Origin: Euryarchaeota archaeon UBA250
Lineage (GTDB): Archaea; Thermoplasmatota; Poseidoniia; Poseidoniales; Thalassarchaeaceae
Reading direction: 5' to 3'
DNA length: 28,457 nucleotides
Assembly (NCBI GenBank): GCA_002504845.1
Contig: DATW01000048.1
Span: 9,277-37,733, forward strand
Shown here: positions 16,240 to 24,709 of the stretch, piece after piece
Position numbering within the stretch: position 1 is the stretch's first letter
How the letters are laid out: each line of letters starts with the position of its first letter
The notes under the pieces: generated by a model
What the model saw: only the letters and a program-made list of their open reading frames with translations
Database searches by the model: none
Told to the model about the DNA's origin: nothing
Made by a program: the position numbers and the translations under genes

Positions 16240-18360
16240 TCATGTTGTGTTATCAACCTCAATGTATCTTTCTTCGAAACCGAACGGTTCGAAGGGCTCG
16301 CCATCGGCGAGATAGAATTGTTTCATCCATTCAACGAAATGTAGTCTAACTGCATGGATATTCGGACTGACGAGCCCTAAGACCCATGCAAACATTTGGA
16401 CTCCGAACCAGCCAACAAGAGCGAGGAGCCCCAACAAGATTCCAAGTCCACCGTCTGCGAAATTTTCTATCGCTGCCGAGTAGAGCATATCGTTGCCAGC
16501 GTAGGCGATCTTTACACCCACAATACCCACAGCAAACAGCCGGATGTAAGAAAGGGTGGACGAAAGTAAACCGATGGCCTCTATCGGAGCCAACAACAGG
16601 GATATTGCAAACGGCATTCCCTCGTGCATCAAGTGGACGACTAGCAGAATCAGACCGACTGAAATCAGGGCCAATCCAGGGGTATTGATCGAATCTTCCC
16701 TGTAGAAATCGTAGCAGAAAAGGAAGCCACCAACCATGATAATCATCCATGACACCTTGCCATAGAGTGCTCCCTGCCACCCGTGTCCGACTCTAACCTC
16801 GTCTATGGCGCCGAGAATGAAGCCTACCATTAGGTGGAATATTCCGATGTATATTGCGATGACGATCAAATTCATCAGGTCTGATGATACTCGATGGAAC
16901 GGGAATGCGAAGGTTAGGCTGTAGGGCAACTCGAGTACGTAGTGAATTCTGCCGCCATCAGGGTACAGAGCGGTCATCCATGAGACCCATGCGGGGACAT
17001 CGTATGCATCCTTGAAGCAAGCACCGTGCTCCCACGTATATTTACAAACATCTTCTGTTGCATACTTAGCTTCTATGTGGGGCAGGAACTCAAAGCCTGC
17101 GAATTCTCCATACATATATCCGAAGAAAACCGTTGCTGAACCAATGTAGATGAGAAGCATCCCGAAATACCTCATTAGTTGATCTGTTTTATCGCTGGGG
17201 AATGATCGCCTGATGAACAATCCAAGAGAGATTGTGAGGAGGCCGTAAGCCATGTCCCCAAGCATCAAACCGAAGAAGAGGGGATATGAGAAAAGCATGA
17301 AGACTGTTGGGTCCATCCTTCCATAATCTGATCTTCCAATTGCATCAGTAAGCAATTCCATCGGAGCTGATGCTTGGTGATCGCCAAACGCTACAGGGGG
17401 TTTTGGCTCTGATGAGTGGTGCCCATCATCGTCGTGGTGGAAAATAGTCGGACGTACCGCCTCATACTCCGTGTATGTGCAATATGGGCTGAGTGCATCT
17501 ATGACTTCCTCTGACCTGTCGTCGGTAATCCAGCCATCTATAACGAAAGTGTGGTCTGTAACTGCTATCTTGACGGGTGCCTCGGACTCTGAGAAATCAA
17601 GCTCCAACAGTTCGAGGCCGACACATAATTCTGCGCCGTTCTCTTCGGTCCATGCATTTATCTTGGACTGAATTTCTTGTCTTTCTTCATCCAACTCGGA
17701 CCGCTCCTTATCAGCAGCCTGTATCATCAAGGGTATGCTTCCCTCGCCCCCGGGGACTTCAATTGCTTGGAAACCTGCTGACTCCAAGATCGAGGACATC
17801 ATTGCTTCATGCTGCTTGACGCAAAAGACTGCGACGACATCATCCACAACCTCTGCGTAGGCATCATCTGGGAGATTCATCTCAGAGATTGCCGAGGGGC
17901 TAGAACATGTTCCGACAAAAGAGGAAATGGCAGTATACCCCGCTAGTAGATGAAGGTCTATGCCAAGAGGCTCTAGGGTCCTTAGAATCTCAGTACTTGC
18001 TTCAATTGAGTTAATCTCATCTTCAATCTGATCGATTCTTGAAAATGACTCCATTACTTGTTGGACTGATGAGTAAAAATCGCCATCGACCATCTTCCTT
18101 GCCTCGTCGATCGGGACAGTGTCGGAAGGTCCGGTTGCACCTGTCTGCGTGACAATAGACCTGTATGTGGAAACCTGGCTTCCAAGAACGTCATTGCGGG
18201 AGGACGGCGACCCAAGGCTAAACCCCTCCTGATCATCCTCATACTCATTCATGTGTATTGCCTTCAATCTTGAGACCACGCTGACGACATCATCGATTGC
18301 TGACCTAGAGCCGGCAGCAATCAGTCGGCCAACTTTCTTGTTGGTGTACTCGCCAGACAT
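16240..18360 (-). CDS. atpI: A/V-type ATP synthase subunit I (a-type stator, membrane)
   Basis: Subunit I anchors the peripheral stalks and, with ring K, forms the ion path. The roughly 706-residue protein has a cytosolic N-terminal half with coiled coils (about 100-125 and 215-240) and a membrane half with about seven or eight helices from residue 350 on. The essential Arg lies in LSYIRLFAVG (about residue 607), matching the family's conserved segment. Two oddities: an acidic/His-rich stretch HHDDDGHHSS near 308, and a loop of about 60 residues between helices (about 415-480) with two Cys that should face outside. I take the ATG at 18360; a GTG at 18372 in the same frame is less likely. Confidence 0.94.
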   Translation of the reverse strand: MSGEYTNKKVGRLIAAGSRSAIDDVVSVVSRLKAIHMNEYEDDQEGFSLGSPSSRNDVLGSQVSTYRSIVTQTGATGPSDTVPIDEARKMVDGDFYSSVQQVMESFSRIDQIEDEINSIEASTEILRTLEPLGIDLHLLAGYTAISSFVGTCSSPSAISEMNLPDDAYAEVVDDVVAVFCVKQHEAMMSSILESAGFQAIEVPGGEGSIPLMIQAADKERSELDEERQEIQSKINAWTEENGAELCVGLELLELDFSESEAPVKIAVTDHTFVIDGWITDDRSEEVIDALSPYCTYTEYEAVRPTIFHHDDDGHHSSEPKPPVAFGDHQASAPMELLTDAIGRSDYGRMDPTVFMLFSYPLFFGLMLGDMAYGLLTISLGLFIRRSFPSDKTDQLMRYFGMLLIYIGSATVFFGYMYGEFAGFEFLPHIEAKYATEDVCKYTWEHGACFKDAYDVPAWVSWMTALYPDGGRIHYVLELPYSLTFAFPFHRVSSDLMNLIVIAIYIGIFHLMVGFILGAIDEVRVGHGWQGALYGKVSWMIIMVGGFLFCYDFYREDSINTPGLALISVGLILLVVHLMHEGMPFAISLLLAPIEAIGLLSSTLSYIRLFAVGIVGVKIAYAGNDMLYSAAIENFADGGLGILLGLLALVGWFGVQMFAWVLGLVSPNIHAVRLHFVEWMKQFYLADGEPFEPFGFEERYIEVDNTT

Positions 18361-18386
18361 CTTTTCGACCACCGGTATAGAAGTAA

Positions 18387-18701
18387 TTATTCGACGAAAG
18401 AGTTGATTATTGCATCTACGGCAGTTTTTCTATTCGCTTCTCCTTCTGAGCGGATCTTGTCTAGATCTTTTTGTCCTGAATTCCTCGTTTTCTGGGCTTT
18501 CTTCTCAGCTTCCTTTCGGGCAGATGAGATTAATTCTTGTGCTCCGGCTTCTGCCTGGACTCGTCCTTTTGCTACAATCTCAGAGGCATCGCTTCGTGCT
18601 GTTGATACGATTGAAGAGGCTTCTTTGCCGGCTTCATCGAGGATGTTTTGAGCTTCTGATTCTGCTTCTCTTATGGCTTTGAGAACATCATTCTTGCTCA
18701 T
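18387..18701 (-). CDS. atpH: A/V-type ATP synthase subunit H (peripheral stalk)
   Basis: Subunit H is the coiled-coil partner of E in the peripheral stalk. The 104-residue protein is nearly all helix and rich in Ala, Glu, Lys and Ser, with the AREAESEAQNILDEAGKEA-like start typical of the family. It is the first gene of the ATPase operon. The ATG at 18701 is preceded by AGGCGGT, a weak ribosome binding site, and a TATA-like element about 40 nt upstream. A coiled coil alone is not specific, so the identity rests on gene position as well as sequence. Confidence 0.88.
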   Translation of the reverse strand: MSKNDVLKAIREAESEAQNILDEAGKEASSIVSTARSDASEIVAKGRVQAEAGAQELISSARKEAEKKAQKTRNSGQKDLDKIRSEGEANRKTAVDAIINSFVE

Positions 18702-18736
18702 GGTGACCGCCTATTCGTGCGGACCCATCGAAAGGG

Positions 18737-18746
18737 GGTATATCAT
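18737..18746 (-). promoter_or_regulatory. TATA-like promoter element of the ATPase operon
   Basis: ATGATATACC on the minus strand lies about 40 nt upstream of the atpH ATG. With the usual archaeal spacing, transcription would start near 18715 and leave a 14-nt leader that carries AGGCGGT. The gene on the other side is divergent, so the same A/T core could also be used in that direction. Prediction from pattern and spacing only. Confidence 0.4.
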
Positions 18747-18827
18747 GTTGACCAATACGTCGCATAAGTTCTATTGGGGTTGATAGTTTCACAATGTGCC
18801 AAATACCCCCCGTCTTTAGCGAGTCAC

Positions 18828-19535
18828 ATGGACACGGAGGGGATGGGCGAAGTTGACTGGAACGAGCTCCAAAATAATCTCGAGGCAACCATCCCCGTAT
18901 ACGATCGAATCAATCGTTTTGCCACTGTTGGTCAAGTTAGTAGATGGCGGAGAATGGTGGCTAGCCGTTTGCCCGAGGAAGGAAAAATATTGGAAATTGG
19001 TTGTGGGCCTGGATCCTTTGCTGAAATTGTCGAAGGGCGGGACTTAGTTTGTCTCGACCCCATACCCTCGATGATCGCAGCGGCGGAGCCTCGTGTGAAT
19101 TCAAAGAGAAGGGAAAGGGGTGATTCTGACGCGTCTTTTGTCAAAGGTGAAGCCGAATCTCTTCCCTTTGATGATTCGACCTTCGACGGCGTTTGTTCCC
19201 TCTTCTCCTTCAGGGACTGGTATGACAAGCGCAAGGGCCTCTCAGAGGCTCTTCGCGTTCTGAAACCAGGTGGTTCGATTGTTATTGTGGATCCAGCGAA
19301 AATCAATCGATTGCATGGGTGGCTTGGAAAAATGTACATGCAAATATGGGTAGGGTCCTATGCAAGATGGGTCTGTGGAGTTCAAGACCATCCTTGGAAA
19401 TGGCTGACGAAAACCTACGTGCACTTTGGGACGACTGGGGATTATGTCAGGATGCTTGAGGAAGTTGGATTCAAAGACGTTTCTTCAAAGGTCATATTCC
19501 CAGGCATGGCGACCATATGGCAAGCAAAGGCGTAA
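18828..19535 (+). CDS. Class I SAM-dependent methyltransferase (UbiE/MenG-like)
   Basis: The 236-residue protein has the SAM-binding motif ILEIGCGPGSF at about 54-64, the acidic end of strand 2 in LVCLDPIPSM, AESLPFDDSTFDGV (motif II) and ALRVLKPGGSIVIVDPAK (motif III). The N-terminal VYDRINRFATVGQVSRWRR resembles the start of UbiE/MenG, which methylate demethylmenaquinone and related quinones. A quinone substrate is therefore plausible but not shown; no other quinone gene is in the window. I take the ATG at 18828; the frame extends to a TTG at 18774, and an ATG at 18843 has GGAGG too close to it. It is divergent from atpH and convergent with the reductase gene, with 32 nt between stops. Confidence 0.8.
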   Translation: MDTEGMGEVDWNELQNNLEATIPVYDRINRFATVGQVSRWRRMVASRLPEEGKILEIGCGPGSFAEIVEGRDLVCLDPIPSMIAAAEPRVNSKRRERGDSDASFVKGEAESLPFDDSTFDGVCSLFSFRDWYDKRKGLSEALRVLKPGGSIVIVDPAKINRLHGWLGKMYMQIWVGSYARWVCGVQDHPWKWLTKTYVHFGTTGDYVRMLEEVGFKDVSSKVIFPGMATIWQAKA

Positions 19536-19567
19536 GAAAGGACAAGCATGGCCGCCGCTGAAATTCA

Positions 19568-20668
19568 TCAAACCCTTAATGCAAAGAGAGATCTGCATGT
19601 TACTGCACGCCATATGAATGGCTTTGTGAGTCTATTGAATACCAAGTCCACAACACGATCGGGTAGCCTGAATAGGATGGAGCCGAGTGCAAATGCTCGT
19701 TTTGACCTAGACATTACTGACCCCATCTGATGTTTCCATTCACGCTCGTAAGATTCGAGAGGTACTCCATCCAGCAGATGGTCTGCGATTGCGTTCCCGG
19801 CGATTCTGCCTCCAATCATTGCTATTGTTATCCCCGCACCGTTGGAAGGGAGTACCATCCCTGCTGAATCGCCCACGAGTACGTGTTTTCCATTGATGAA
19901 GCTCCGAATAGTGCCAGACATCGGCAGTGCTCCAGCCCCTTCATATTCCAAATCTCCACTGTAGGAATCTATGAACTGTTTAGCAAGAATATTCAGGGAA
20001 GTCCCACGTGCGAACTTGGGTTGAATTCCTATACCTATGTTAGAGGAGCCGTTCTTCGGGAAGACCCATGCATAGCCTCCCGGAGCGATTGCTCCGAAAT
20101 GCAACTCTAGAGCTTCGGTGTGAACTCCTTTTTTAATTGCAAACTTGACAGGTATGTTGAGGGATTTCTCAGACCATCCGGTTCGCCGCACTATATCGTG
20201 ATGACCTCCTGCTCCGACGATGACTTTGGCTTCGAATATACGTCCATCGGATAAGGTGACTGACTGACTCTCGACATGTTTGACACGCGTTCCAACTAGA
20301 TACTTGGCACCTTCACTTTTTGCGCGTTGTACCAGTGCTTCATCATGCGCTACACGGTCGAGCACCATGCCTTCAAATCGATATTTCAAACGCTTTCCTG
20401 AGGGCGTTACGAGATGCATCTCGGGTACTCGTCGACATATGGCGTGATCGGGGGTCTGGAATAAATCGTCCATGTCGGGAACCTTCGGGCAAAGACGGCT
20501 CATCTCCTCGTTGCTCGGTACAAGTTCGCCGCATTGCAGAGGTGTACCAATCGGGTCTCTTCCGTCGATTACGAGTACATCGATCCCTCGACGTGCGAGA
20601 TACAGTGCCGTTGTCGATCCCGCGGGTCCCCCACCCACGACAATGACGTCGTGCTTCTTGTTGGCCAT
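19568..20668 (-). CDS. Geranylgeranyl reductase family protein (archaeal lipid saturation)
   Basis: Enzymes of this family use FAD to saturate the geranylgeranyl chains of archaeal ether lipids or related isoprenoids. The 366-residue protein opens with the FAD fold VIVVGGGPAGSTTALYLARRG, and then has PLQCGELV near 45, FEGMVLDRVAHDEALVQRA near 98, the family hallmark GGYAWVFPKNG near 205 and the second FAD motif GDSAGMVLPSNGAGI near 268. Length is normal. The ATG at 20668 follows TGAGGCGG, and the gene starts 9 nt after the prenyl synthase stop, so the pair is probably one operon that makes and reduces membrane lipid chains. The exact substrate cannot be told from sequence. Confidence 0.88.
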   Translation of the reverse strand: MANKKHDVIVVGGGPAGSTTALYLARRGIDVLVIDGRDPIGTPLQCGELVPSNEEMSRLCPKVPDMDDLFQTPDHAICRRVPEMHLVTPSGKRLKYRFEGMVLDRVAHDEALVQRAKSEGAKYLVGTRVKHVESQSVTLSDGRIFEAKVIVGAGGHHDIVRRTGWSEKSLNIPVKFAIKKGVHTEALELHFGAIAPGGYAWVFPKNGSSNIGIGIQPKFARGTSLNILAKQFIDSYSGDLEYEGAGALPMSGTIRSFINGKHVLVGDSAGMVLPSNGAGITIAMIGGRIAGNAIADHLLDGVPLESYEREWKHQMGSVMSRSKRAFALGSILFRLPDRVVDLVFNRLTKPFIWRAVTCRSLFALRV

Positions 20669-20677
20669 GGCGCCGCC

Positions 20678-21655
20678 TCAGAGGGTCCTTAGAGCAGATT
20701 TACGAGCGAATTTTGCCATCAATTGCAGTTGATTCGAATTGGGGAGGGGTTCCAGAGCTTCGATGGCTCTCTGTACGTGCGAGTCGATGAGGCTTCTCAC
20801 GTAGTCAATTGAACCCGCAGTATCCAAGAGGGCGATCAATTCATCCCACCTATCGTCATTGAAATCCATCAATACATCTGCCAAATTCTTCCTATCGTTA
20901 CCGTGAAGAGAGGTCAGTGCGTGTATGATGGGTAGAGTCATCTTGCCCTCGTAAATATCAGTCCCCCTGGGCTTCCCCATTCTCGGATTCCCTGTCAGAT
21001 CAAGGAGGTCGTCCACCATCTGAAATGCCCGGCCGACTTCCCATCCGAAATTATCCATAGCATCGATGATTTCCGGATCTGCCTCTGCCACCATTGCGGC
21101 AACTTTGCACCCGCATGCTATGGGACCTGCAGTCTTGCCGTCGATAATCCGGTAGTAGTCCTCCGGAGTAGTCCCGAGGTTCCCGATATGGTCGAACTGC
21201 AACAGCTCTCCATTCGCCATAGCAATACAGCTGTCAGCAAGTGCCCTAATCACTTCAGGGCCTTGTTCAGAACCCAGCCAATAACCGAGAGTGAAGAGAT
21301 AGTCTCCTGCTATGATGCCGTGGGCAAGTCCGTGCTGAGAATGTAAAGTAGGACGTCCTCGACGGAGTTTCGCCTGATCGTAGATATCATCGTGTACAAG
21401 GGTAGCAGTGTGTATGATTTCCGCGGCAAGAGCTGATCTGAGCATCTTATCGTCGAGTTTTGCGCCTGCTGCTTCATAGGCTAAGCATCCCAAAACGGGT
21501 CTGAACCGCTTACCTCCAGCGAGAAGTATGTCTCGGGCGTATTTCATCGCAGGATCTTCAGATCTTTCCTCGACATAATCCCTGAGGGCTTTCTCGACGA
21601 TGGACTGAACCTCTTCCAACGACCTCCGGGCGAGTACCCCCCTCACTCCACTCAT
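20678..21655 (-). CDS. Polyprenyl synthase, probably geranylgeranyl diphosphate synthase
   Basis: The enzyme adds isopentenyl diphosphate units to an allylic primer in trans to make lipid-chain precursors. The 325-residue all-helical protein has the first Asp-rich motif DDIYD at about 89-93, followed by RRGRPTLH, the lysine of DGKTAG, and the second Asp-rich motif FQMVDDLLDLTG. GGKRFRP near 47 binds isopentenyl diphosphate. Residues four and five before the first motif are Thr and Ala and not aromatic, which favours a product longer than C15. The frame runs up to 21799, but the ATG at 21655 lies 25 nt from a palindromic TATA element, which suits a leaderless start. It is followed by the reductase gene. 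Confidence 0.9.
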   Translation of the reverse strand: MSGVRGVLARRSLEEVQSIVEKALRDYVEERSEDPAMKYARDILLAGGKRFRPVLGCLAYEAAGAKLDDKMLRSALAAEIIHTATLVHDDIYDQAKLRRGRPTLHSQHGLAHGIIAGDYLFTLGYWLGSEQGPEVIRALADSCIAMANGELLQFDHIGNLGTTPEDYYRIIDGKTAGPIACGCKVAAMVAEADPEIIDAMDNFGWEVGRAFQMVDDLLDLTGNPRMGKPRGTDIYEGKMTLPIIHALTSLHGNDRKNLADVLMDFNDDRWDELIALLDTAGSIDYVRSLIDSHVQRAIEALEPLPNSNQLQLMAKFARKSALRTL

Positions 21656-21675
21656 GGGCTGAAGACAAGGGGAGG

Positions 21676-21683
21676 GATATATC
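21676..21683. promoter_or_regulatory. Palindromic TATA element between two divergent genes
   Basis: GATATATC is a perfect palindrome. Its centre is about 25 nt from the prenyl synthase ATG (21655) on one side and about 25 nt from an ATG at 21705 on the other. Archaeal TATA boxes sit about 25 nt before the transcription start, so one box could drive both genes, with a leaderless message on the left and, on the right, either a leaderless message or a short leader to the ATG at 21738. Confidence 0.5.
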
Positions 21684-21737
21684 AACGGCTGTGCCTGCGA
21701 ACACATGAGGCACGGCGCGTGTCTTCGAGGTAACCTG

Positions 21738-22769
21738 ATGTCGTCTCTGTCAATCGGTTTCTTGAACGACGACACATGTTGGTGTGAAAACAGGATCAAC
21801 GAAGTGGATGGTCATGAGCACACTGAGATTCATGATCTGGTTGAAGGTTTCAAGTTACTAGAATCAAGTGACTTAGACGCTGTTATGATTCCATCTAGAG
21901 CCATTCATGGGCGGCAAATCGAGATGATTTCTTCAGGCCTCTCAGTGGCAGGCGCGATCAATCAACACAGACCTTTCCATGTGGTTGTTGCAGGCGATAG
22001 GCCCTCGCATCTTCCTCGATCGGCGATAGTCATCAGTGGCTCCAAAATCGTTCGAAGACAACTCAGGAGGTTTAGAAGAGATCTCCGGGTATTGTCTCCA
22101 AAAGCGTGGTCAGGGATACAGGACGTTCCCCTTCCAGAAGAAAATGTCGTATCATGGCTGGAAGATATGCGTCAAAATGGGGTTATTGATGCATATACGA
22201 TACCAAGAGAATCTTTCGATCGCCTCAACTTGAAGACTAGGAGGTTCGCTCTCTGGCCGGATCCCAAGGAGGCAGGTGGGTCGTTCTTCCTCCCGCCCAT
22301 GTACTCGGATCTCCCTATCATCATCACCAGAGAGGGCTTTCCAAGAAAGCGCCTAGAAGGCATGTTTGGAAGAGAGGGGGAGGCGGCTTGGCATGTCATG
22401 AACGAGTTATTTGGGGCTGAGTCGGAGGATGTGGCTGATGGGATTGGAATCTTGGTGCAACATCGTACGATATCCAGCCTCCTCCAACAGGCTGAGGCGA
22501 CCAGGGACCTTGCTCTCGAACAATCTTGCAGAGACTCAGAGGGAGATATCCTCCCAGAAGGTTCTCGTCTTTTCATAAGGGTAGAATATGTGTCAAAAGA
22601 TGGGATGCGGACCTTCAGAATGGATCGGCTGATCGAGTCGGAAAACCTCCACAGCGGATGTGTGACGATGGGCATGGAGTGGAGGGCGATGTTTTCCACT
22701 TTATCGGAGCCTCAGAGCGAGCATCCAAGACTCGGTGCCGGTTCTCCGGCATTTTTCAGCAGTGAGTGA
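21738..22769 (+). CDS. Divergent hydroxymethylbilane synthase (HemC)-like protein, catalytic residues not conserved
   Basis: I do not recognise a characterised orthologue. The order of segments follows HemC: LSIGFLNDD at the start; DLDAVMIPSRAIHG where HemC has AVHSxKDxP; HRPFHVVVAGD; LPRSAIVISGSKIVRRQLRRFRRDLRV where HemC has GAVVGTSSLRRxxQLxxxRPDL; IDAYTIPRESFDRLNL where HemC has DAxxLAxAGLxRLG; and FFLPPMYSDLPIIITREGF for FLPAxGQGALxIExR. The catalytic Asp of the KD pair and the GTSS signature are not kept, and I see no clear cofactor-Cys motif, so it is probably not a working HemC. The ATG at 21738 has GAGGT six nt upstream; an ATG at 21705 is an alternative leaderless start. Its stop overlaps the start of the next gene by four bases. 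Confidence 0.5.
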   Translation: MSSLSIGFLNDDTCWCENRINEVDGHEHTEIHDLVEGFKLLESSDLDAVMIPSRAIHGRQIEMISSGLSVAGAINQHRPFHVVVAGDRPSHLPRSAIVISGSKIVRRQLRRFRRDLRVLSPKAWSGIQDVPLPEENVVSWLEDMRQNGVIDAYTIPRESFDRLNLKTRRFALWPDPKEAGGSFFLPPMYSDLPIIITREGFPRKRLEGMFGREGEAAWHVMNELFGAESEDVADGIGILVQHRTISSLLQQAEATRDLALEQSCRDSEGDILPEGSRLFIRVEYVSKDGMRTFRMDRLIESENLHSGCVTMGMEWRAMFSTLSEPQSEHPRLGAGSPAFFSSE

Positions 22770-23773
22770 ATAGTGCCGAGCATGACCATGAGAGTCGGAA
22801 TCGATATCCGCCAATACTCGTGCGCGAAGGTATGGCGATTCCGGAGGTAGACCCTCTTGTTCTCGATCGCCTCTACCGATCTGATCTTCGCAGTTTAAGG
22901 GAAAACGCGGAACACGAAGGAGTCTCCAAGAGGGGTTCTGTCGAAGTGCTGCGAGCATCTTTGATTCGTCATCACGTCCTTTCTGATCTCGATCTCTCTT
23001 GGGAAGGAATACAGTCGTTTAGCAATCGAGAATTGGGAGATCTTCTGAGGATTTTTGGAGTCAAGGCATCGGGCTCCCACAAAGAGAGGAGGCAGAGAAT
23101 ATGGCTTCATGTTACACAGGATGCAAATCGCCTCACTGTGGAGTCTCTAGCCACCATGGAGCGTCAGAAACTGGTTGACCTCTGCAGGAATCTAGAGATT
23201 CCTTCGAATGGGCCTCGTACCGTACTTATGGGGCATGTAGCAGGGGTTCTCGCAAGTCAACGAAGAGCATGGGGGCACATCAAAAGGAGCCTACGGAGAA
23301 ATGGGCTGCTGGGGGACCCCAAGCTTGAGACGACTAAGGTGAGGAGATCGGGATCTGAATCTAAAATTGGGGTCAGGGTGCCTGATGTGGCTTCTCTTGA
23401 AGACGTCTCGGATCTTCTATCTCGCGCTTTGGAGAATACGGAGCCTCAGGATTCGAGAGTTCTTCAGAACCTCTCATCAGACCCGGGGAAATTTGGAAGG
23501 ATGGTCGGAACCGTGGGCCTGGTGAGGGGTCCGACATGGGACCGATCCTCGACCGATCTCCTAATCTCAATCATGAGTGTTCGAGGCCTCAAGATATCTT
23601 CGGAAAGGGCTCGTAGAGACTTGCACCTAGCAGCCTCCAGAATCGCTGAGTGCTGGATCGGTGAGTCTGACGAGATACTCGAAGGCATCGACTTGGAATC
23701 GCTGAGATACAGATTCGATAATCGCGGTATTGAAGAGTTGGCGTCGGCGATCATGAGGAGTCGCTCTGAATGA
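22766..23773 (+). CDS. Hypothetical protein with three SAP-like helical repeats
   Basis: I do not recognise this 335-residue basic and acidic mixed protein as a named family. Three segments have the helix-extended loop-helix pattern of SAP domains, which often bind DNA: about 36-70 (RLYRSDLRSLRENAEHEGVS), about 82-115 (FSNRELGDLLRIFGVKASGS) and about 130-165 (MERQKLVDLCRNLEIPSNG). After a basic stretch (about 170-200, HIKRSLRRNG) there is a C-terminal helical domain without motifs. The start is a GTG at 22766 that overlaps the preceding stop in GTGA, which suggests coupled translation with the HemC-like protein. Its last 23 bases overlap the end of the opposing gene. A nucleic-acid role is inference only. 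Confidence 0.65.
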   Translation: MNSAEHDHESRNRYPPILVREGMAIPEVDPLVLDRLYRSDLRSLRENAEHEGVSKRGSVEVLRASLIRHHVLSDLDLSWEGIQSFSNRELGDLLRIFGVKASGSHKERRQRIWLHVTQDANRLTVESLATMERQKLVDLCRNLEIPSNGPRTVLMGHVAGVLASQRRAWGHIKRSLRRNGLLGDPKLETTKVRRSGSESKIGVRVPDVASLEDVSDLLSRALENTEPQDSRVLQNLSSDPGKFGRMVGTVGLVRGPTWDRSSTDLLISIMSVRGLKISSERARRDLHLAASRIAECWIGESDEILEGIDLESLRYRFDNRGIEELASAIMRSRSE

Positions 23774-24707
23774 GCCTAAACCATCCGAAGCGATGTTCCG
23801 AGATTTGGCCGCCATCGGCCCTCAGGGAGTCTATTGCATCTTCTGCCTCCTCCCTCGAGTGGCCATGAACGCTGCATTGCCTGACAATAGCATCGTAGTC
23901 GACACCCTCTCCGCGATCGCCTGCTGCGATAGTTGCAACTACAACCTCTTCGACGGACATATCGCTTGTTGCAGGAGAGGGGGCTTCCACGGGTTGGTCA
24001 GGAACGGTAGAATCAGGTTCTGATTCGTCTGCTGATTCAGGCTTTACAATCTCCACGGATCTTCCCAATGCTGCATTCAAAGCTTGAAGGACGTCCAGCA
24101 TATACACCTCAGTCTCGAAAGGCGGGTAATGTGCTCTGGAAAGCAGCATTCCATCGATCAGATCCTCCGGCACTCCTGCAGACCTGAATCCGGCCATACT
24201 CTGCTCAGCCGCCATAGCAAGTTCGTGTGCGTTTATCCTGCGAAGGGTTGCATCAGCAGTTTCTGCTAGCCATTCAGCATACCTGGGCTTATCGATAACC
24301 GTCATCTCCTGCGCATTGTATGATGTGAATACCCCGCCGTCTTCAGTTTGGAATGATCTCTGCTTTGCAACGACCATCATGAGGAATCTATCTCCTCGCT
24401 CGAAGCGCGCATGGATCTCCTCTGCTTCAGGATGTAGCTCCGGATTGAACGGCGAGACCTCGACCCTGTGGATGCCTGTAACATCCCTCAAATTGAATCT
24501 GTAGCTCTGGCCGCTATCGCTCTCTCTCTTCTCCGAACTATCAATCAGACCGCAGATAAGTGCCCGATTTATCTTGGCTCCGAGTCTCGTGACCATATAT
24601 CCTGGGTCGTACTCGCCTGAGCCCTGGTCCGGGAGGCTTGCATCACGATACTCGTGTGCGAAGACTCGGATCGCGGTCTGTCTGCCCACTCGCATTGTGC
24701 CGGACAT
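23751..24707 (-). CDS. RPA-associated protein (COG3390-like), OB fold plus winged helix
   Basis: Euryarchaeal genomes often encode a partner of RPA next to the rpa gene. The 318-residue protein has an N-terminal OB-fold-like region (about 10-135) with NRALICGLIDSSEKR and the strands RFNLRDVTGIHRVEVSPF and DRFLMMVVAKQRSF. A helical part follows, then an acidic Pro/Ser-rich linker (about 225-250), and a C-terminal winged-helix-like domain (about 255-315, VVVATIAAGDRGEGVDYDAIV to the end), as in RPA32. I take the ATG at 24707, two nt after the RPA stop; the frame extends to 24728. It is cotranscribed with rpa. Its 3' end overlaps the end of the convergent SAP-repeat gene by 23 bp. Confidence 0.8.
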   Translation of the reverse strand: MSGTMRVGRQTAIRVFAHEYRDASLPDQGSGEYDPGYMVTRLGAKINRALICGLIDSSEKRESDSGQSYRFNLRDVTGIHRVEVSPFNPELHPEAEEIHARFERGDRFLMMVVAKQRSFQTEDGGVFTSYNAQEMTVIDKPRYAEWLAETADATLRRINAHELAMAAEQSMAGFRSAGVPEDLIDGMLLSRAHYPPFETEVYMLDVLQALNAALGRSVEIVKPESADESEPDSTVPDQPVEAPSPATSDMSVEEVVVATIAAGDRGEGVDYDAIVRQCSVHGHSREEAEDAIDSLRADGGQISEHRFGWFRLIQSDSS

Positions 24708-24709
24708 TG

